Shown here: positions 16,732-26,207 of the stretch, piece after piece
Numbering within the stretch: the stretch's first letter is position 1
How the letters are laid out: each line of letters starts with the position of its first letter
Program-made: the position numbers and the translations under genes
NCBI GenBank assembly: GCA_027858915.1
Contig: JAQIBT010000126.1
Coordinates: 1 to 56,229, forward strand
Origin: Salinisphaera sp.
GTDB lineage: Bacteria > Pseudomonadota > Gammaproteobacteria > Nevskiales > Salinisphaeraceae
DNA: 56,229 nucleotides
Direction: 5' to 3'
Notes under the pieces: model-generated
Told to the model about the DNA's origin: nothing
What the model saw: only the letters and a program-made list of their open reading frames with translations
Databases searched by the model: none

Positions 16732-17898
16732 ATGACTATCGCAAAACTCGACCCAATTATTGTTGTAGGCAGCGGCCTCGCGGGCTACACCCTGATCCGC
16801 CAGCTGCGCCAGTTCGATGCGGCCCGGCCGGTCGTATTGATTACCGCCGACGGCGGCGAGGTGTATTCCAAGCCGCTGCTGTCCAACGCGCTGGCCAAAC
16901 ATGAAACGCCGGAGACGCTGGTTCAGAAGACGGCCGAAGACAAGGCGCAGGAACTGAACGTGGTGCTGGTGAATCGTTGCCGTGCACTGTCGATCGATGC
17001 CGAGCGACGGATCGTCAAGACCACGCGCGGGGATTTTGCCTACAGCGATCTGGTGCTTGCCACCGGCGCCAGCCAGCGCATCATCCTGCCGGACCATGCC
17101 GAGCGCGACTGGCTAGATACGGTCAACGATCTCGACGACTATCGTCGCTGGTACCAAAAACTCGGACATGGCGCCAAGCGCGTGCTGTTGATCGGCGCCG
17201 GCTTGATCGGCAGCGAATTCGCCGACGATCTGATGAGCCGCGATGTGAAGGTCGATCTGGTCGATCCTGCCCCCTGGCCGCTGGCGCGTCTGCTGCCCGA
17301 AGCGATCGGTCAGCGGCTGGCCGAGAATTTTGATGCCGCGGGCGCGCGTCTGCACATGGGGCGATACGTCAAGCAGCTCGATCGTAACCACTGCGGTAGC
17401 TACACCGCGCGCCTGGATAACGGCGAGCGTCTGACCTGCGATCTGGTGTTGTCAGCGGTGGGTCTGGTGCCCCAGACCGAGCTGGCCGCCTCGGCCGGGC
17501 TGGCGATAGGGCGCGGCATACGCGTCGACGATCGGCTGGCAACAACTGATCCGCATATTTATGCGATGGGTGATTGCGCCGAGACGCGTGCCGGCGTGCT
17601 GCCCTACATTCTGCCGTTGATGGCCCAGGCGAAGGTGCTGGCGCAGGTGCTGGCAGGTGCCGAGCAGCGTTTGTTCATGAAAGCCATGCCGGTGACGGTC
17701 AAGACGACCAGCCTGTCGCTGGTGGTCTGTCCGCCCAACGCTGAGGTGGACGGCCACTGGTCGGTCGACGGGCACGGCGACGATTGCGCCGCGGTATTCC
17801 ATGACATCAACGGCGCACCGCAGGGTTTTGCCTTGTCGGGCACGACCGTGGCGCGCCGCGGCGAGTTTGGCCGTCTGATGCCGGCGCTGCTCGCCTGA
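16732..17898 (+). CDS. FAD-dependent ferredoxin reductase (rubredoxin-reductase-like)
   Basis: 388 residues. FAD-binding VGSGLAG lies near the N-terminus, NAD-binding LIGAGLIGSEFADDL is in the middle and YAMGDCAE is the second FAD motif. This is the single-chain pyridine-nucleotide-disulfide fold of AlkT/putidaredoxin reductases, not the FNR fold used by GbcB. It should take electrons from NAD(P)H to the ferredoxin at 18069 and so to the Rieske oxygenase. ATG 16732 is chosen over the overlapping TTG 16726. Confidence 0.85.
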   Translation: MTIAKLDPIIVVGSGLAGYTLIRQLRQFDAARPVVLITADGGEVYSKPLLSNALAKHETPETLVQKTAEDKAQELNVVLVNRCRALSIDAERRIVKTTRGDFAYSDLVLATGASQRIILPDHAERDWLDTVNDLDDYRRWYQKLGHGAKRVLLIGAGLIGSEFADDLMSRDVKVDLVDPAPWPLARLLPEAIGQRLAENFDAAGARLHMGRYVKQLDRNHCGSYTARLDNGERLTCDLVLSAVGLVPQTELAASAGLAIGRGIRVDDRLATTDPHIYAMGDCAETRAGVLPYILPLMAQAKVLAQVLAGAEQRLFMKAMPVTVKTTSLSLVVCPPNAEVDGHWSVDGHGDDCAAVFHDINGAPQGFALSGTTVARRGEFGRLMPALLA

Positions 17899-18068
17899 CA
17901 AGCCGGCATGAATCTTCCGCGCGACGCATGCCTCGCGAAAGAGCGAACCGGATCGCGGCTGTTTATTGTTGACATGCTATTGCCAGAAAGCCTGCCGCAG
18001 ACGGTGGTGAACCGGCGATAGAAACTGACCGGCTGTGGGATAACGACAGCCGATACCGGAGAGATGAA

Positions 18069-18380
18069 GTGGCGAATATCATGGTCGTGGACCGAAACGG
18101 AATCGCGCATCAGCTTCAAGCGACGGCAGGCGCGAAGGTCATGGAGATCATCCGAGGCGCCGGTCTGCCTATCGAGGCATCCTGCGGCGGCTCCTGTGCC
18201 TGTGCTACCTGTCATTGCTACGTCGACAGCGAATGGCTGGCGTTGCTTGTACCGGCGGACGACGAAGAACGCGACATGCTGGACATGGCGTTCGACGTGA
18301 CCGACCAGTCGCGCCTGACCTGCCAGATCCGTTTTGCCGATTCTCTGGACGGTCTGCGCATGACGCTGGCGCCGATCTAG
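18069..18380 (+). CDS. [2Fe-2S] ferredoxin, adrenodoxin/putidaredoxin type
   Basis: 103 residues from GTG. Cluster ligands C39, C45, C48 and C85 follow the C-x5-C-x2-C-x36-C spacing of adrenodoxin-type ferredoxins. The LTCQI context at C85 is typical. It lies 170 nt after the flavoprotein reductase, probably in the same transcript, and completes a three-component Rieske system. The 170-nt gap includes a TTGACA (17969-17974) without a good -10. Confidence 0.9.
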   Translation: MANIMVVDRNGIAHQLQATAGAKVMEIIRGAGLPIEASCGGSCACATCHCYVDSEWLALLVPADDEERDMLDMAFDVTDQSRLTCQIRFADSLDGLRMTLAPI

Positions 18381-18421
18381 GGCCTGTTGCTTGAGAGATG
18401 TGCGCGCATCAGGCAACAAAA
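18381..18421. repeat. short palindromic repeat, member 1
   Basis: After GGCCTG, TGTTGCTTGA (18385-18394) and TCAGGCAACA (18409-18418) form an imperfect inverted repeat. Its left part matches the GGGCCTGTTGC unit seen at 36661, 45151, 53050 and 56115. Between convergent genes it may also terminate transcription. Confidence 0.5.
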
Positions 18422-18450
18422 GCCAAGACAGGGTTATCCGCAGGCAACGT

Positions 18451-19506
18451 TTAAAGCTTCCCTGTGCGCGAGAATAGATCAGAGAGTTCGTCGTCTCCGA
18501 CTGAATTCGACAAGCCTGCATGTGGGCTGCGCTCGACGTGCGACGGCGCGCGTTCGAACAAGCGCTTGAACTGTCGCGTGAAGTGGGCATTGTCGGAAAA
18601 TCCGCATTCGGCGCTGATCTCGGTGATCGAACGCCGCGTATTCTGCAGCTGCCACAGTCCGTAGCGCAGCCGCAGATCGCGTGAGAACGCGCTCGGGCTG
18701 ACGCCCAGCTCGTGCATGAAGCCGCGCTCGAGCTGTCGCTTGGAGACATCCAGCAGGTCGGCCAGCGCCGCCGTACTGGGTGGATCGTTCAAGCGTTGCT
18801 CGATGATGTGAATAGCGCGCCGCACGCGGTTGTCCTTGACCTGCTCGTGACAGGCAGGCTGCGGCTGTGCCGTGTTGCCGCGTCGCGCGCCGTCGATGAG
18901 CAGGATATGCAGACTCTTCTGCGCCAGGGCGCGGCCCATGTGGCGCTCGATGATCCAGGCCGCCAGATCGGCTGCGGCTATGCCGCCCGAGCAGGTGATG
19001 CGATCGCCGTCTACGACAAACAGCCGGTCTGCGACCGGACGTACATCGGGGAAGCGCTGGGTGAGATCGTTGTAGTGATACCAACTCACGCAGCAGCAAC
19101 GGCCGGTCATCAAGCCGGCCTGAATCAGGGCGAATCCGCCGGTACACAAGCCGACCAGCGGCACCCCAGCGGCGGCGGCGCGCTTGAGATAATCGATGGT
19201 GGCTGAATCGGCCGATGGCCTGTCATCGAGCAGCCCGCCACAGACAACGACATAATCGAATTCCTCGACCCGGTGCGCCGTATAGGTCGCACAGGGCCCA
19301 AGCTGGGCGCCGTTACTGGCTGTGGCCGGCGCTCCGTCCGACGTCATGAAACGCCACTGACACTGGATAGGCCGGCTCGTGTCGCCTTTGTCAGCGGCCA
19401 GACGCAGGCAATCCACGAAGGCGGCGAACGGCAGCATCGTGAAGCGCGGCAACAGAACAAAGCCGACCGATAGGCGCGCGCGCGGATTATTCGGGCGTGG
19501 ATTCAT
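18451..19506 (-). CDS. second GATase1-AraC regulator (GbdR/CdhR-like)
   Basis: 351 residues. A GATase1-like domain has the elbow GLCTGGFALIQAG and the CSGGIAAADLAAWII segment. The AraC domain is at about 230-330 (TAALADLLDVSKRQLERGF and ITEISAECGFSDNAHFTRQF). It is clearly a different protein from the regulator at 14269 but has the same architecture. It is convergent with the ferredoxin. It may sense a different pathway intermediate. Confidence 0.85.
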   Translation of the reverse strand: MNPRPNNPRARLSVGFVLLPRFTMLPFAAFVDCLRLAADKGDTSRPIQCQWRFMTSDGAPATASNGAQLGPCATYTAHRVEEFDYVVVCGGLLDDRPSADSATIDYLKRAAAAGVPLVGLCTGGFALIQAGLMTGRCCCVSWYHYNDLTQRFPDVRPVADRLFVVDGDRITCSGGIAAADLAAWIIERHMGRALAQKSLHILLIDGARRGNTAQPQPACHEQVKDNRVRRAIHIIEQRLNDPPSTAALADLLDVSKRQLERGFMHELGVSPSAFSRDLRLRYGLWQLQNTRRSITEISAECGFSDNAHFTRQFKRLFERAPSHVERSPHAGLSNSVGDDELSDLFSRTGKL

Positions 19507-19772
19507 CGCGGCCGATCAGGTCCACAAATTCCGCCCGAGTGGCTGCTGCGTGATTACACCGTTCGCGGCCGCTTGTGGTTGATTCATGCCAGCTTCCAAT
19601 CATCGCCGCGCCTGCTTTCAATCATGCTCCGGGCATCCGAAGGGCACAAACGTACCGCCTGGTCGATATCCAATTGCCGGCGGGCGCCGACCTGTTGTCT
19701 GCTGCTTGTCTGGAAACCGGCCTGATAGCCGATTGTTTCAAACCCGTGATCTGCGATGCAATCCGTGCCTGA

Positions 19773-20240
19773 ATGCGGCGTTTGCTTTTAAAAATACCGC
19801 AAGCCATTGTTGTGGTCGACCGGATCGAACGCAAGCTTCTGATTCTGTCAGCAACGGTCGTCTGGCTGGCCGGCATGTTGCTGGTCGGCTCCTACGCGAT
19901 CGCGATCGTCATCTATCTGGGGGCTTTTCTTGCCTCGCTATCGCTGGGTTCTTATCTGCAGGTCGCCTATACCTATACGGCAGAGAGTTTTCCGACCCGT
20001 GCGCGGGCTACCGGGTTTGCTTTCTCCGACGGGCTCGGCCACGTCGGCGGCGCGGTCGGTGCGCTGTTGCTACCGGCTGTTGTGGGCGGCCTGTCGTTCC
20101 TTGCCGGTTTTGCGCTGATTGGTCTGACCGGGCTTGCTGCGGGCCTGGTGGCTCTAGCAGGTCCGTCGGCTACCGGTCAGGATCTTCGAAGACGTGTCGG
20201 TGTGAGTGGCGTGTATAAGGGCTGCGCATTTTCGCCGTGA
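19773..20240 (+). pseudogene. C-terminal fragment of an MFS transporter
   Basis: The frame contains hydrophobic helices and YTAESFPTRARATGFAFSDGLGHVGGAVG, the cytoplasmic loop and last helices of metabolite:H+ symporters. The N-terminal eight or so helices are missing. Sequence 19507-19772 upstream shows no matching frame. Its position beside the betaine cluster suggests a decayed transporter for the same compounds, but that is a guess. Confidence 0.65.
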
Positions 20241-20310
20241 TGCCGGCCGGCTGCCAGGCGAAGTACGCAACCGATGGCGCGGGAGGCCGAGCCATCCGTT
20301 GCGTCATGGC

Positions 20311-21306
20311 TTACGCATCCGCAATATCGATCACTACCTTGCCGACTGCGGTACCGGATTCCAGATGCGAGTGGGCCGCCGCGACGTCGCCGAGACTGAA
20401 GCGTCGGTCATCCAGCAGCGGTTTGAGCTGACCGGCGGTCGCCAGCCCGGCGGCCTTGGTCAGGATCTCGGCATGATGGGTGGGGTCGACCCCGTTGAGC
20501 ATCGCGGTGAGCATGAAGATCGTGTGCAGCGTCAGACTCTTGACGTGCATGGGGGTCAGGTCGGCTTCATATTGCGAGACGATGGTAGCGACTTGTCCAT
20601 TCACGCGGACGCCGGCAAACGACGTGGCAATATCCGAGCCGCCGGTGGCATCGAAGACCACATCGAAGCCGCGGCCGCCGGTCAGCCGTTCGACATAATC
20701 GGTAACTGATTCTTCCCGGTAGTTGATGGTGTCGTCGGCGCCACATTGGCGGGCGATATCTGCCTTCTCAGCCGACGAGATCGTAGCCGCCACGCGCGCG
20801 CCCTGGGCTTTGGCGATCTGAATCGCGATATGGCCGACGCCACCTGCGCCGCCGTGAATCAGAACATGGTCGCCCGGCTTCACGCGACAACGATCGACGA
20901 TTGCTTCCCAGGCAGTGATGGTCACCAGCGGCAGGGCGGCGGTCTGGCGCCAGTCCAGCGTCTCTGGCTTGGCTGCCATCAACTCGGCGTCGACGACTAC
21001 ATATTCACCGTAGGCGCCGCCACGGCCCTTGACGCCCGCCGCGCAGCCGTAGACCGCATCGCCTGTGGCAAACGTCTGGACCCCGTCGCCCACGGCATCG
21101 ACGATACCGGCGACGTCGCAGCCGAGTATCGCCGGCAGCGCCGGCGCGATGGCCGGGCCGGCTTGTCTGAGCTTGGTGTCTACCGGGTTCACGCTGGATG
21201 CGATCTGACGGACGCGTAATTGCCGAGGCCCAGGTTCTGGTCGCTCAACCTGGGCGGTTTCGAATACGTCCGGGCTGCCAAATGCTTTGATCTGTTGAAC
21301 CTGCAT
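20311..21306 (-). CDS. MDR-family NADPH:quinone oxidoreductase-like
   Basis: 331 residues from ATG 21306 (MQVQQIKAFG). A frame from 21339 has no ribosome site. The GroES-like half holds NPVDTKLRQAGP and the Rossmann half holds HGGAGGVGHIAIQIAKAQGA (about 150-170), typical of zinc-free quinone reductases and enoyl reductases. The closing segment GKVVIDI is also characteristic. It is divergent from the lipase gene. Substrate is unknown. Confidence 0.85.
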   Translation of the reverse strand: MQVQQIKAFGSPDVFETAQVERPEPGPRQLRVRQIASSVNPVDTKLRQAGPAIAPALPAILGCDVAGIVDAVGDGVQTFATGDAVYGCAAGVKGRGGAYGEYVVVDAELMAAKPETLDWRQTAALPLVTITAWEAIVDRCRVKPGDHVLIHGGAGGVGHIAIQIAKAQGARVAATISSAEKADIARQCGADDTINYREESVTDYVERLTGGRGFDVVFDATGGSDIATSFAGVRVNGQVATIVSQYEADLTPMHVKSLTLHTIFMLTAMLNGVDPTHHAEILTKAAGLATAGQLKPLLDDRRFSLGDVAAAHSHLESGTAVGKVVIDIADA

Positions 21307-21534
21307 GTCGCTCTGCTTTTGCTTGAGAAAGGACGCCACGATACGACAAAGCCCCGGGAGTTTGCGACGTGGAAACCAAATAGGCTGTGCGGCGGTGATA
21401 AAAACGATTTATTGAGACTATTTGACAGTAGCCGAGCCGCCCTTTTTCACCCGATGCTTTGGCGGCTAAAGCCGCTGGTAGCGCTGCCGGCAGACAACAA
21501 TCAGACATGGCTGGAAAAGCCTTGAGGGGGACTC

Positions 21535-23850
21535 ATGGGTCATATCCGATCAATCGGTGTCGCAGGCTTGCTTGCGCTATCGCTGGCGGCGTGCAACAGC
21601 GGTGGCAATAGCGGGTCGGGAGGCAATCTGTCGCCCGCTCCGCCGACCGCCAGCAATCTGTATGCGCCGGTGTCAGCAACACCGCAGTTGCCGTTTCCCA
21701 ACGATCTGTTGTTTGCCGACAGCAACAACATGAGCGGCGCGCTGGCCGGGTTTTCGGCCGATGCCACTCTGAACGTGCCCGACGCCACTGGGGCCAACCC
21801 TCTGATCCAGGACGCGAACCTTCTGGACGGATTTTCCACGACCGACAATCTGTATACCGATTTCGACGGGGCGAACATCAGCCTCGATAGCGCCAACGCT
21901 GGCGGTGTACGCGTGATCGACCTGACTACCGGCGACCCGCTGGTAGCCGGGACTGATTTCGACGTCATCCGGTCGGCGGCGACGGTCAACGACACGCGCC
22001 TGCTGATTCGGCCGCTGAAACCGTTGTCACCCGACTCGGTATATGCCGTTGTCGTGACCACGGCCATGAAGACCACCGACGGTGGGGCAGTGCTGCCAAG
22101 CGATCAGTTCCGGATCGTATCCAGCGCCAGTGCGGTGGGCTCTAAGCAGAACCCTGCCAAGGGCTACAGCGCCGCTCAGCAGGCACAACTCGAACAGATC
22201 CGCGAATCGGCCGTGCGACCAGTGCTGGTTGCCGCGCGTATCAGTGCCGCCGACGCGGTGGTCGCCTGGCGTTTCACCACCCAGAGCATTGGCACGAGCC
22301 TGCGTTATCTGGCTGCACATCCGACGCCCAACCCCAATCGCCTGGCTGACGGCGGTCTGCGTGTTAAGCCTCTGCCCGACGGCAAGGGCGGCCAGCTGTC
22401 GACCGGCGAGGCTATTCCGGGAGCGCCGGATACCGCCAATCTGTACCAGGGAACCGTTGATCTGAGCTATTACCTGGCGGACGCGAACAGCAACGACGCC
22501 AACAACAACGGCCAGACGCCGCTGACCACCTACTGGGCCAGCAACGGTAAACGGGCGCTTGGCAACAGCACGTTGCGCATGCCCAACGGTGGATCGGTTC
22601 CCTGTGCCGTAGTTGCGCCGTCCAAGTCCACCACCGGTTGCTATCCGCAGCCCGAGCGTCGCTCGATTCAGTCGGTTCCAGTACTGGTGGCGGTACCCAA
22701 CGCCAACAGTCCGAGCGGCGGCACGCCGCCGACCGGTGGTTGGCCGGTGGTGATCTTCCAGCATGGCATTACCGCAAACCGCACCAACATGTTCGCGGTG
22801 GCGCCAGCGCTGGCTGCGGCAGGTTTTGTCACGGTCGCCATCGACCTGCCGTTGCACGGTCTCAAGCCAACGAACCCGCTGGCTATTAAAGGCGCGGAAC
22901 GAACCTTTGATCTCGACGCCAACGGCGACGGCGTCATCGACAGCTCGGGCGCGAACTTCATCAATCTGACCAGTCCGATCACCTCCCGCGACAACAATCG
23001 TGAAGCCGTGGCTGACCTCATCGATCTGTCGGCGACGGTACGCGAAGGCCAGATTACCGTGCTCGGCGGTGGCGCCAATATTCAGCTCAACGGCAAGGCG
23101 CCACAGTATTTCGGCCACTCCCTGGGTGCGATTGTGGGCAGCACGCTCATGGGCGTGACCGATAGCCGGACGTTCGACGCCGCGACCCTGGCTAATCCGG
23201 GCGGCGGCATCATCCGCCTGCTGGACGGCTCGGCCGCATTTGGCCCGGTGATAAGCCAGGGACTGGCCGCGGCCGGTATCTCCGAAGGCAGCCAGAACTA
23301 TCAGACCTTCCTGCGGCTGGCGCAGACGATTGTCGACGGCGCCGACCCGATCAACTACGCCAAGGCGGCCAGCCAGCAGCATGCGCTGCACATGATCGAG
23401 GTCGTAGGCGGTGGCAACGGCGGCATGAACCCGCCCGATCTGGTGGTGCCCAACGCGGTGCCGGCCAACATCGGCCCGAACTTCATGGCGAGCGTGAACG
23501 GCTCCTGTCCGCAGACCAGTCCGTATACGCCAACGCTGGATGCCGTCTGTGTCGGCGGCCCGTTGTCGGGCACCGACCCGCTGGCCACGGCCATGGGCTT
23601 GAATCGCGTGTCGGCGAGTATTCCCTACCAGGCCAAAGCACAGCCGGCAGACAGCGTTATTCGCTTTGATACCGGAGCGCACGGTACGGTGCTGGACCCC
23701 ACCAGCGGCACTGCCAGCGGCGGCGTCTCGCCACAGGACGGGGTGACCACCAATCGCGAGATGCAGTGCGAGGCCGCTTCTTTCCTTGCCCAGGCAGCGG
23801 CTGGAAGTTCGTCGCCGACCATTCCCCTGGGTTGCAGCAACAGCAACTGA
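21535..23850 (+). CDS. surface/extracellular lipase, VolA/Pla-1 family lipoprotein
   Basis: 771 residues. A lipoprotein signal ends in LSLAAC with Cys20 lipidated, followed by a Gly/Ser linker. An N-terminal virulence-lipase domain (about 35-300) precedes an alpha/beta hydrolase core with the oxyanion segment VVIFQHGITANRTN and nucleophile S529 in YFGHSLG. VolA-type lipases hydrolyse lysophospholipids at the cell surface. The frame is complete and followed by a hairpin terminator. The C-terminus contains several Cys that may be paired. Confidence 0.85.
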   Translation: MGHIRSIGVAGLLALSLAACNSGGNSGSGGNLSPAPPTASNLYAPVSATPQLPFPNDLLFADSNNMSGALAGFSADATLNVPDATGANPLIQDANLLDGFSTTDNLYTDFDGANISLDSANAGGVRVIDLTTGDPLVAGTDFDVIRSAATVNDTRLLIRPLKPLSPDSVYAVVVTTAMKTTDGGAVLPSDQFRIVSSASAVGSKQNPAKGYSAAQQAQLEQIRESAVRPVLVAARISAADAVVAWRFTTQSIGTSLRYLAAHPTPNPNRLADGGLRVKPLPDGKGGQLSTGEAIPGAPDTANLYQGTVDLSYYLADANSNDANNNGQTPLTTYWASNGKRALGNSTLRMPNGGSVPCAVVAPSKSTTGCYPQPERRSIQSVPVLVAVPNANSPSGGTPPTGGWPVVIFQHGITANRTNMFAVAPALAAAGFVTVAIDLPLHGLKPTNPLAIKGAERTFDLDANGDGVIDSSGANFINLTSPITSRDNNREAVADLIDLSATVREGQITVLGGGANIQLNGKAPQYFGHSLGAIVGSTLMGVTDSRTFDAATLANPGGGIIRLLDGSAAFGPVISQGLAAAGISEGSQNYQTFLRLAQTIVDGADPINYAKAASQQHALHMIEVVGGGNGGMNPPDLVVPNAVPANIGPNFMASVNGSCPQTSPYTPTLDAVCVGGPLSGTDPLATAMGLNRVSASIPYQAKAQPADSVIRFDTGAHGTVLDPTSGTASGGVSPQDGVTTNREMQCEAASFLAQAAAGSSSPTIPLGCSNSN

Positions 23851-23878
23851 CCGTCGCCCGCGTTCCGGGTCTGCTCTT

Positions 23879-23907
23879 CGAAACGGCCGCCAAGTGCGGC
23901 CGTTTCG
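23879..23907 (+). terminator. terminator hairpin after lipase
   Basis: CGAAACGGCCGC pairs with GCGGCCGTTTCG over a 5-nt loop, followed by TTGTGT. The 12-bp GC-rich stem is strong although the T-tract is short. Confidence 0.65.
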
Positions 23908-23988
23908 TTGTGTACGCGCCGACAAGGCTGGGCGAACGAACAGCCGAGTGGGTAAACTGGCGACCGTTTACCGCCGTCTGAGCACGCA

Positions 23989-24555
23989 ATGAGCATCAAG
24001 TCCGACAAGTGGATCCGCCGCATGGCCGCGAGCGACGCCATGATCGAGCCCTTCGAACCAGGGCAGGTGAAAGAGCGTGAAGGCGAACGCATTATCTCCT
24101 ACGGCGTATCGAGCTATGGCTACGACGTACGTTGCTCGCCGCATTTCAAGCTGTTCACCAATATCAATACGTCGCTGGTCGATCCCAAGGCGTTTGATCC
24201 GAAAAGCTTCGTGGATTACGAAGGCGACGTCTGCATCATTCCGCCGAACTCATTCGCGCTGGCGTCGACCGTGGAATACTTCCGTATTCCGCGGAACGTG
24301 CTGACTATCTGCCTGGGTAAGTCGACCTATGCGCGTTGCGGCATCATCGTCAACGTCACGCCGCTGGAGCCCGAATGGGAAGGCCATGTGACGCTGGAGT
24401 TCTCCAACACCACGCCACTGCCGGCCAAGATCTACGCCAACGAAGGCGTAGCGCAGATGTTGTTTCTGGAATCCGACGAGGTCTGCGAAACCTCTTATGC
24501 CGATCGCGGCGGCAAGTATCAGGGTCAGCGCGGAGTCACGCTGCCGCGTACCTGA
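23989..24555 (+). CDS. dcd: dCTP deaminase
   Basis: 188 residues, the usual length (E. coli 193). Conserved blocks are [24 protein letters not shown] (phosphate-binding), the segment [15 protein letters not shown] with the catalytic Glu, and the C-terminal [11 protein letters not shown] lid. It deaminates dCTP to dUTP, the main source of dTMP precursor. It stands alone between the lipase terminator and an intergenic repeat element. Confidence 0.97.
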   Translation: MSIKSDKWIRRMAASDAMIEPFEPGQVKEREGERIISYGVSSYGYDVRCSPHFKLFTNINTSLVDPKAFDPKSFVDYEGDVCIIPPNSFALASTVEYFRIPRNVLTICLGKSTYARCGIIVNVTPLEPEWEGHVTLEFSNTTPLPAKIYANEGVAQMLFLESDEVCETSYADRGGKYQGQRGVTLPRT

Positions 24556-24588
24556 GCCGGCTTTGTACCAAGAGAAGGCAGGAATCCT

Positions 24589-24747
24589 GTCCGCAAACGC
24601 AGCAAGCTGCTGAACGCCAATACACGCAAATTAAGGCAGAAGGCAGAAGGCGTTTTATCCGCAGATTCACGCAGATTAAAAGACGCACGAACTAGGCCCT
24701 AATTGCGTTTCTTCTTCATTTGCGTGTATTGGCGTTCATTCGCGGAC
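24589..24747. repeat. long inverted-repeat element A
   Basis: The element is bounded by GTCCGC (24589) and GCGGAC (24747). It contains a perfect 20-bp inverted repeat (24612-24631 with 24718-24737) and the core ATCCGCAGATT.ACGCAGATTAAAAG. The same core and ends recur near 29.3-29.5 and 50.1-50.4 kb. No coding frame is convincing. Confidence 0.75.
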
Positions 24748-24798
24748 GAACTTGCTGTCTTTCCTTGATATATCGTTGAGTAGACATGGCCGTTGATT

Positions 24799-25533
24799 TC
24801 ACCGCTTGAGCGCGTCGAGCTTCATCGTGAACGCGGCATTGCCGTCTTTCAGCTGGCGTACCTGAACCGGGATCCAGTCGGCGCTTTTTGCCAGCCAGAA
24901 AGCCAGGGCGTGGGAGTGCTTGCCGACGCGCGCAACCTTTAACGTGTCGTAACGACCGCCACGCGTGTCGATGGTCCCGCCGTTGCTGACGCCCAGCCGA
25001 TACGGCGAGACCCCGTCGTCGTCGATCATCTGGAAGGTCTTTTCTCCCAGCTTGGCGGGCTGCGCTGACGCCGCCACCCAGCGTCGGGCCGCGATCTGCA
25101 GGGACAAGGGGTCCTGCGCGCCGTCGACCAGCTTGTAGACGCGGTGCTTGCCGGCCTCGCTGTCGTAGGTCGCCTGCATCGTCGACCAATCGAAGACCAG
25201 CGTATAGCTCTTCTTTGGTTTGCCATCGATATGATGTTTGAAACGCTGTGGCCGCACGGTGCCATTGACCATGCAGAACTGCGACTCATCCGTGACGTTG
25301 CCGAGGAACATTCGCACCAGCATGTTTGGGTTGGCCTGGCCGCGATAGACCCAGCAGCCGCTCTTGTCGCCGCGACTCAGGGTAAAGCGCGTGGTGCCGA
25401 GCGGCATGCCGGAGCGATCTACCGAGAACTGGGCGTCGAAGCCCGCCGGAATAGCTGCGGCCACGGGCAGACAAACGAGCACTCCGGCTACGAGCAGGCA
25501 AACAGGCCCAAGTAATCGCAGCGGGTATGGCAT
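24799..25533 (-). CDS. DUF3108 periplasmic protein
   Basis: 244 residues with a signal peptide (CLLVAGVLVCLPVAAA). The mature protein has short segments typical of DUF3108 proteins, such as RPQRF, the DPLSLQI region and a final lysine/leucine segment. It overlaps purN by 1 nt and belongs to the purM-purN-DUF3108 unit common in gammaproteobacteria. Its role is unknown, and it is probably translated from the same transcript. Confidence 0.85.
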   Translation of the reverse strand: MPYPLRLLGPVCLLVAGVLVCLPVAAAIPAGFDAQFSVDRSGMPLGTTRFTLSRGDKSGCWVYRGQANPNMLVRMFLGNVTDESQFCMVNGTVRPQRFKHHIDGKPKKSYTLVFDWSTMQATYDSEAGKHRVYKLVDGAQDPLSLQIAARRWVAASAQPAKLGEKTFQMIDDDGVSPYRLGVSNGGTIDTRGGRYDTLKVARVGKHSHALAFWLAKSADWIPVQVRQLKDGNAAFTMKLDALKR

Positions 25534-26207
25534 CAGTCGTAGTTCTCGTGCAGCGGTTCGGTCAGCGGTTGGCCGTCATGTACCAGCCCGTGTTCGCTAC
25601 AGCGCACTCGGCCGCTGATCAGATCGTGGAGTGCAGCCGGGTAGAGGGCTTCCTCAACCTGCGACATCACGCGGTCGGCCAGGGTGTCGGGCGTATCGTC
25701 GGCCGCAATCGCAATGCTGCCCTGGCGAAATACCGGGCCACCGTCCAGCTCAGCGGTCACAATATGTACGCTCGCCCCGTGGCGTGTATCGCCGGCCTCG
25801 ATTGCGCGCTTGTGCGTATGCAGTCCCTTGTGCCGTGGTAGCAACGACGGATGAATATTGATGATCCTTGGCGCGAAGCGCTGTACGAAGGCTGAACCCA
25901 GGATGCGCATATAGCCGGCGAGCACGATCCAGTCGGGTTTTTCGGCCGCGATGCGTGTTGCCAGTGCTTCATCGAAGGCCTTGCGATCGGCAAATCCGGC
26001 CGGATCGATCGATGCCACGCCAATGCCTGCCAGGCGTGCCTTCTGCAGCCCCGGCGCCTGGCCGTTGTTGCTCACGACCAGCGTGATACGGGCATTAAGA
26101 CGACCGTCATCAATGGCGCGCATGATCGCCGCCAGATTGCGTCCGCGCCCGGAGATGACCACCACCAGCCGCGCCGGTCGCCCGTCACTGCGCTTGGCTG
26201 GTGTCAA
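25533..26207 (-). CDS. purN: phosphoribosylglycinamide formyltransferase
   Basis: 224 residues. The phosphate loop is [22 protein letters not shown] carries the conserved Asn and His, and ELDGGPV carries the catalytic Asp. It transfers a formyl group from 10-formyl-THF to GAR in purine synthesis. It overlaps purM by 4 nt, indicating coupled translation. Confidence 0.96.
   Translation of the reverse strand: MTPAKRSDGRPARLVVVISGRGRNLAAIMRAIDDGRLNARITLVVSNNGQAPGLQKARLAGIGVASIDPAGFADRKAFDEALATRIAAEKPDWIVLAGYMRILGSAFVQRFAPRIINIHPSLLPRHKGLHTHKRAIEAGDTRHGASVHIVTAELDGGPVFRQGSIAIAADDTPDTLADRVMSQVEEALYPAALHDLISGRVRCSEHGLVHDGQPLTEPLHENYD

Noticed and set aside
22027-23925. 632-residue minus-strand frame across the lipase gene
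   Set aside because: It is a long shadow of the high-GC lipase coding sequence and lacks any domain.
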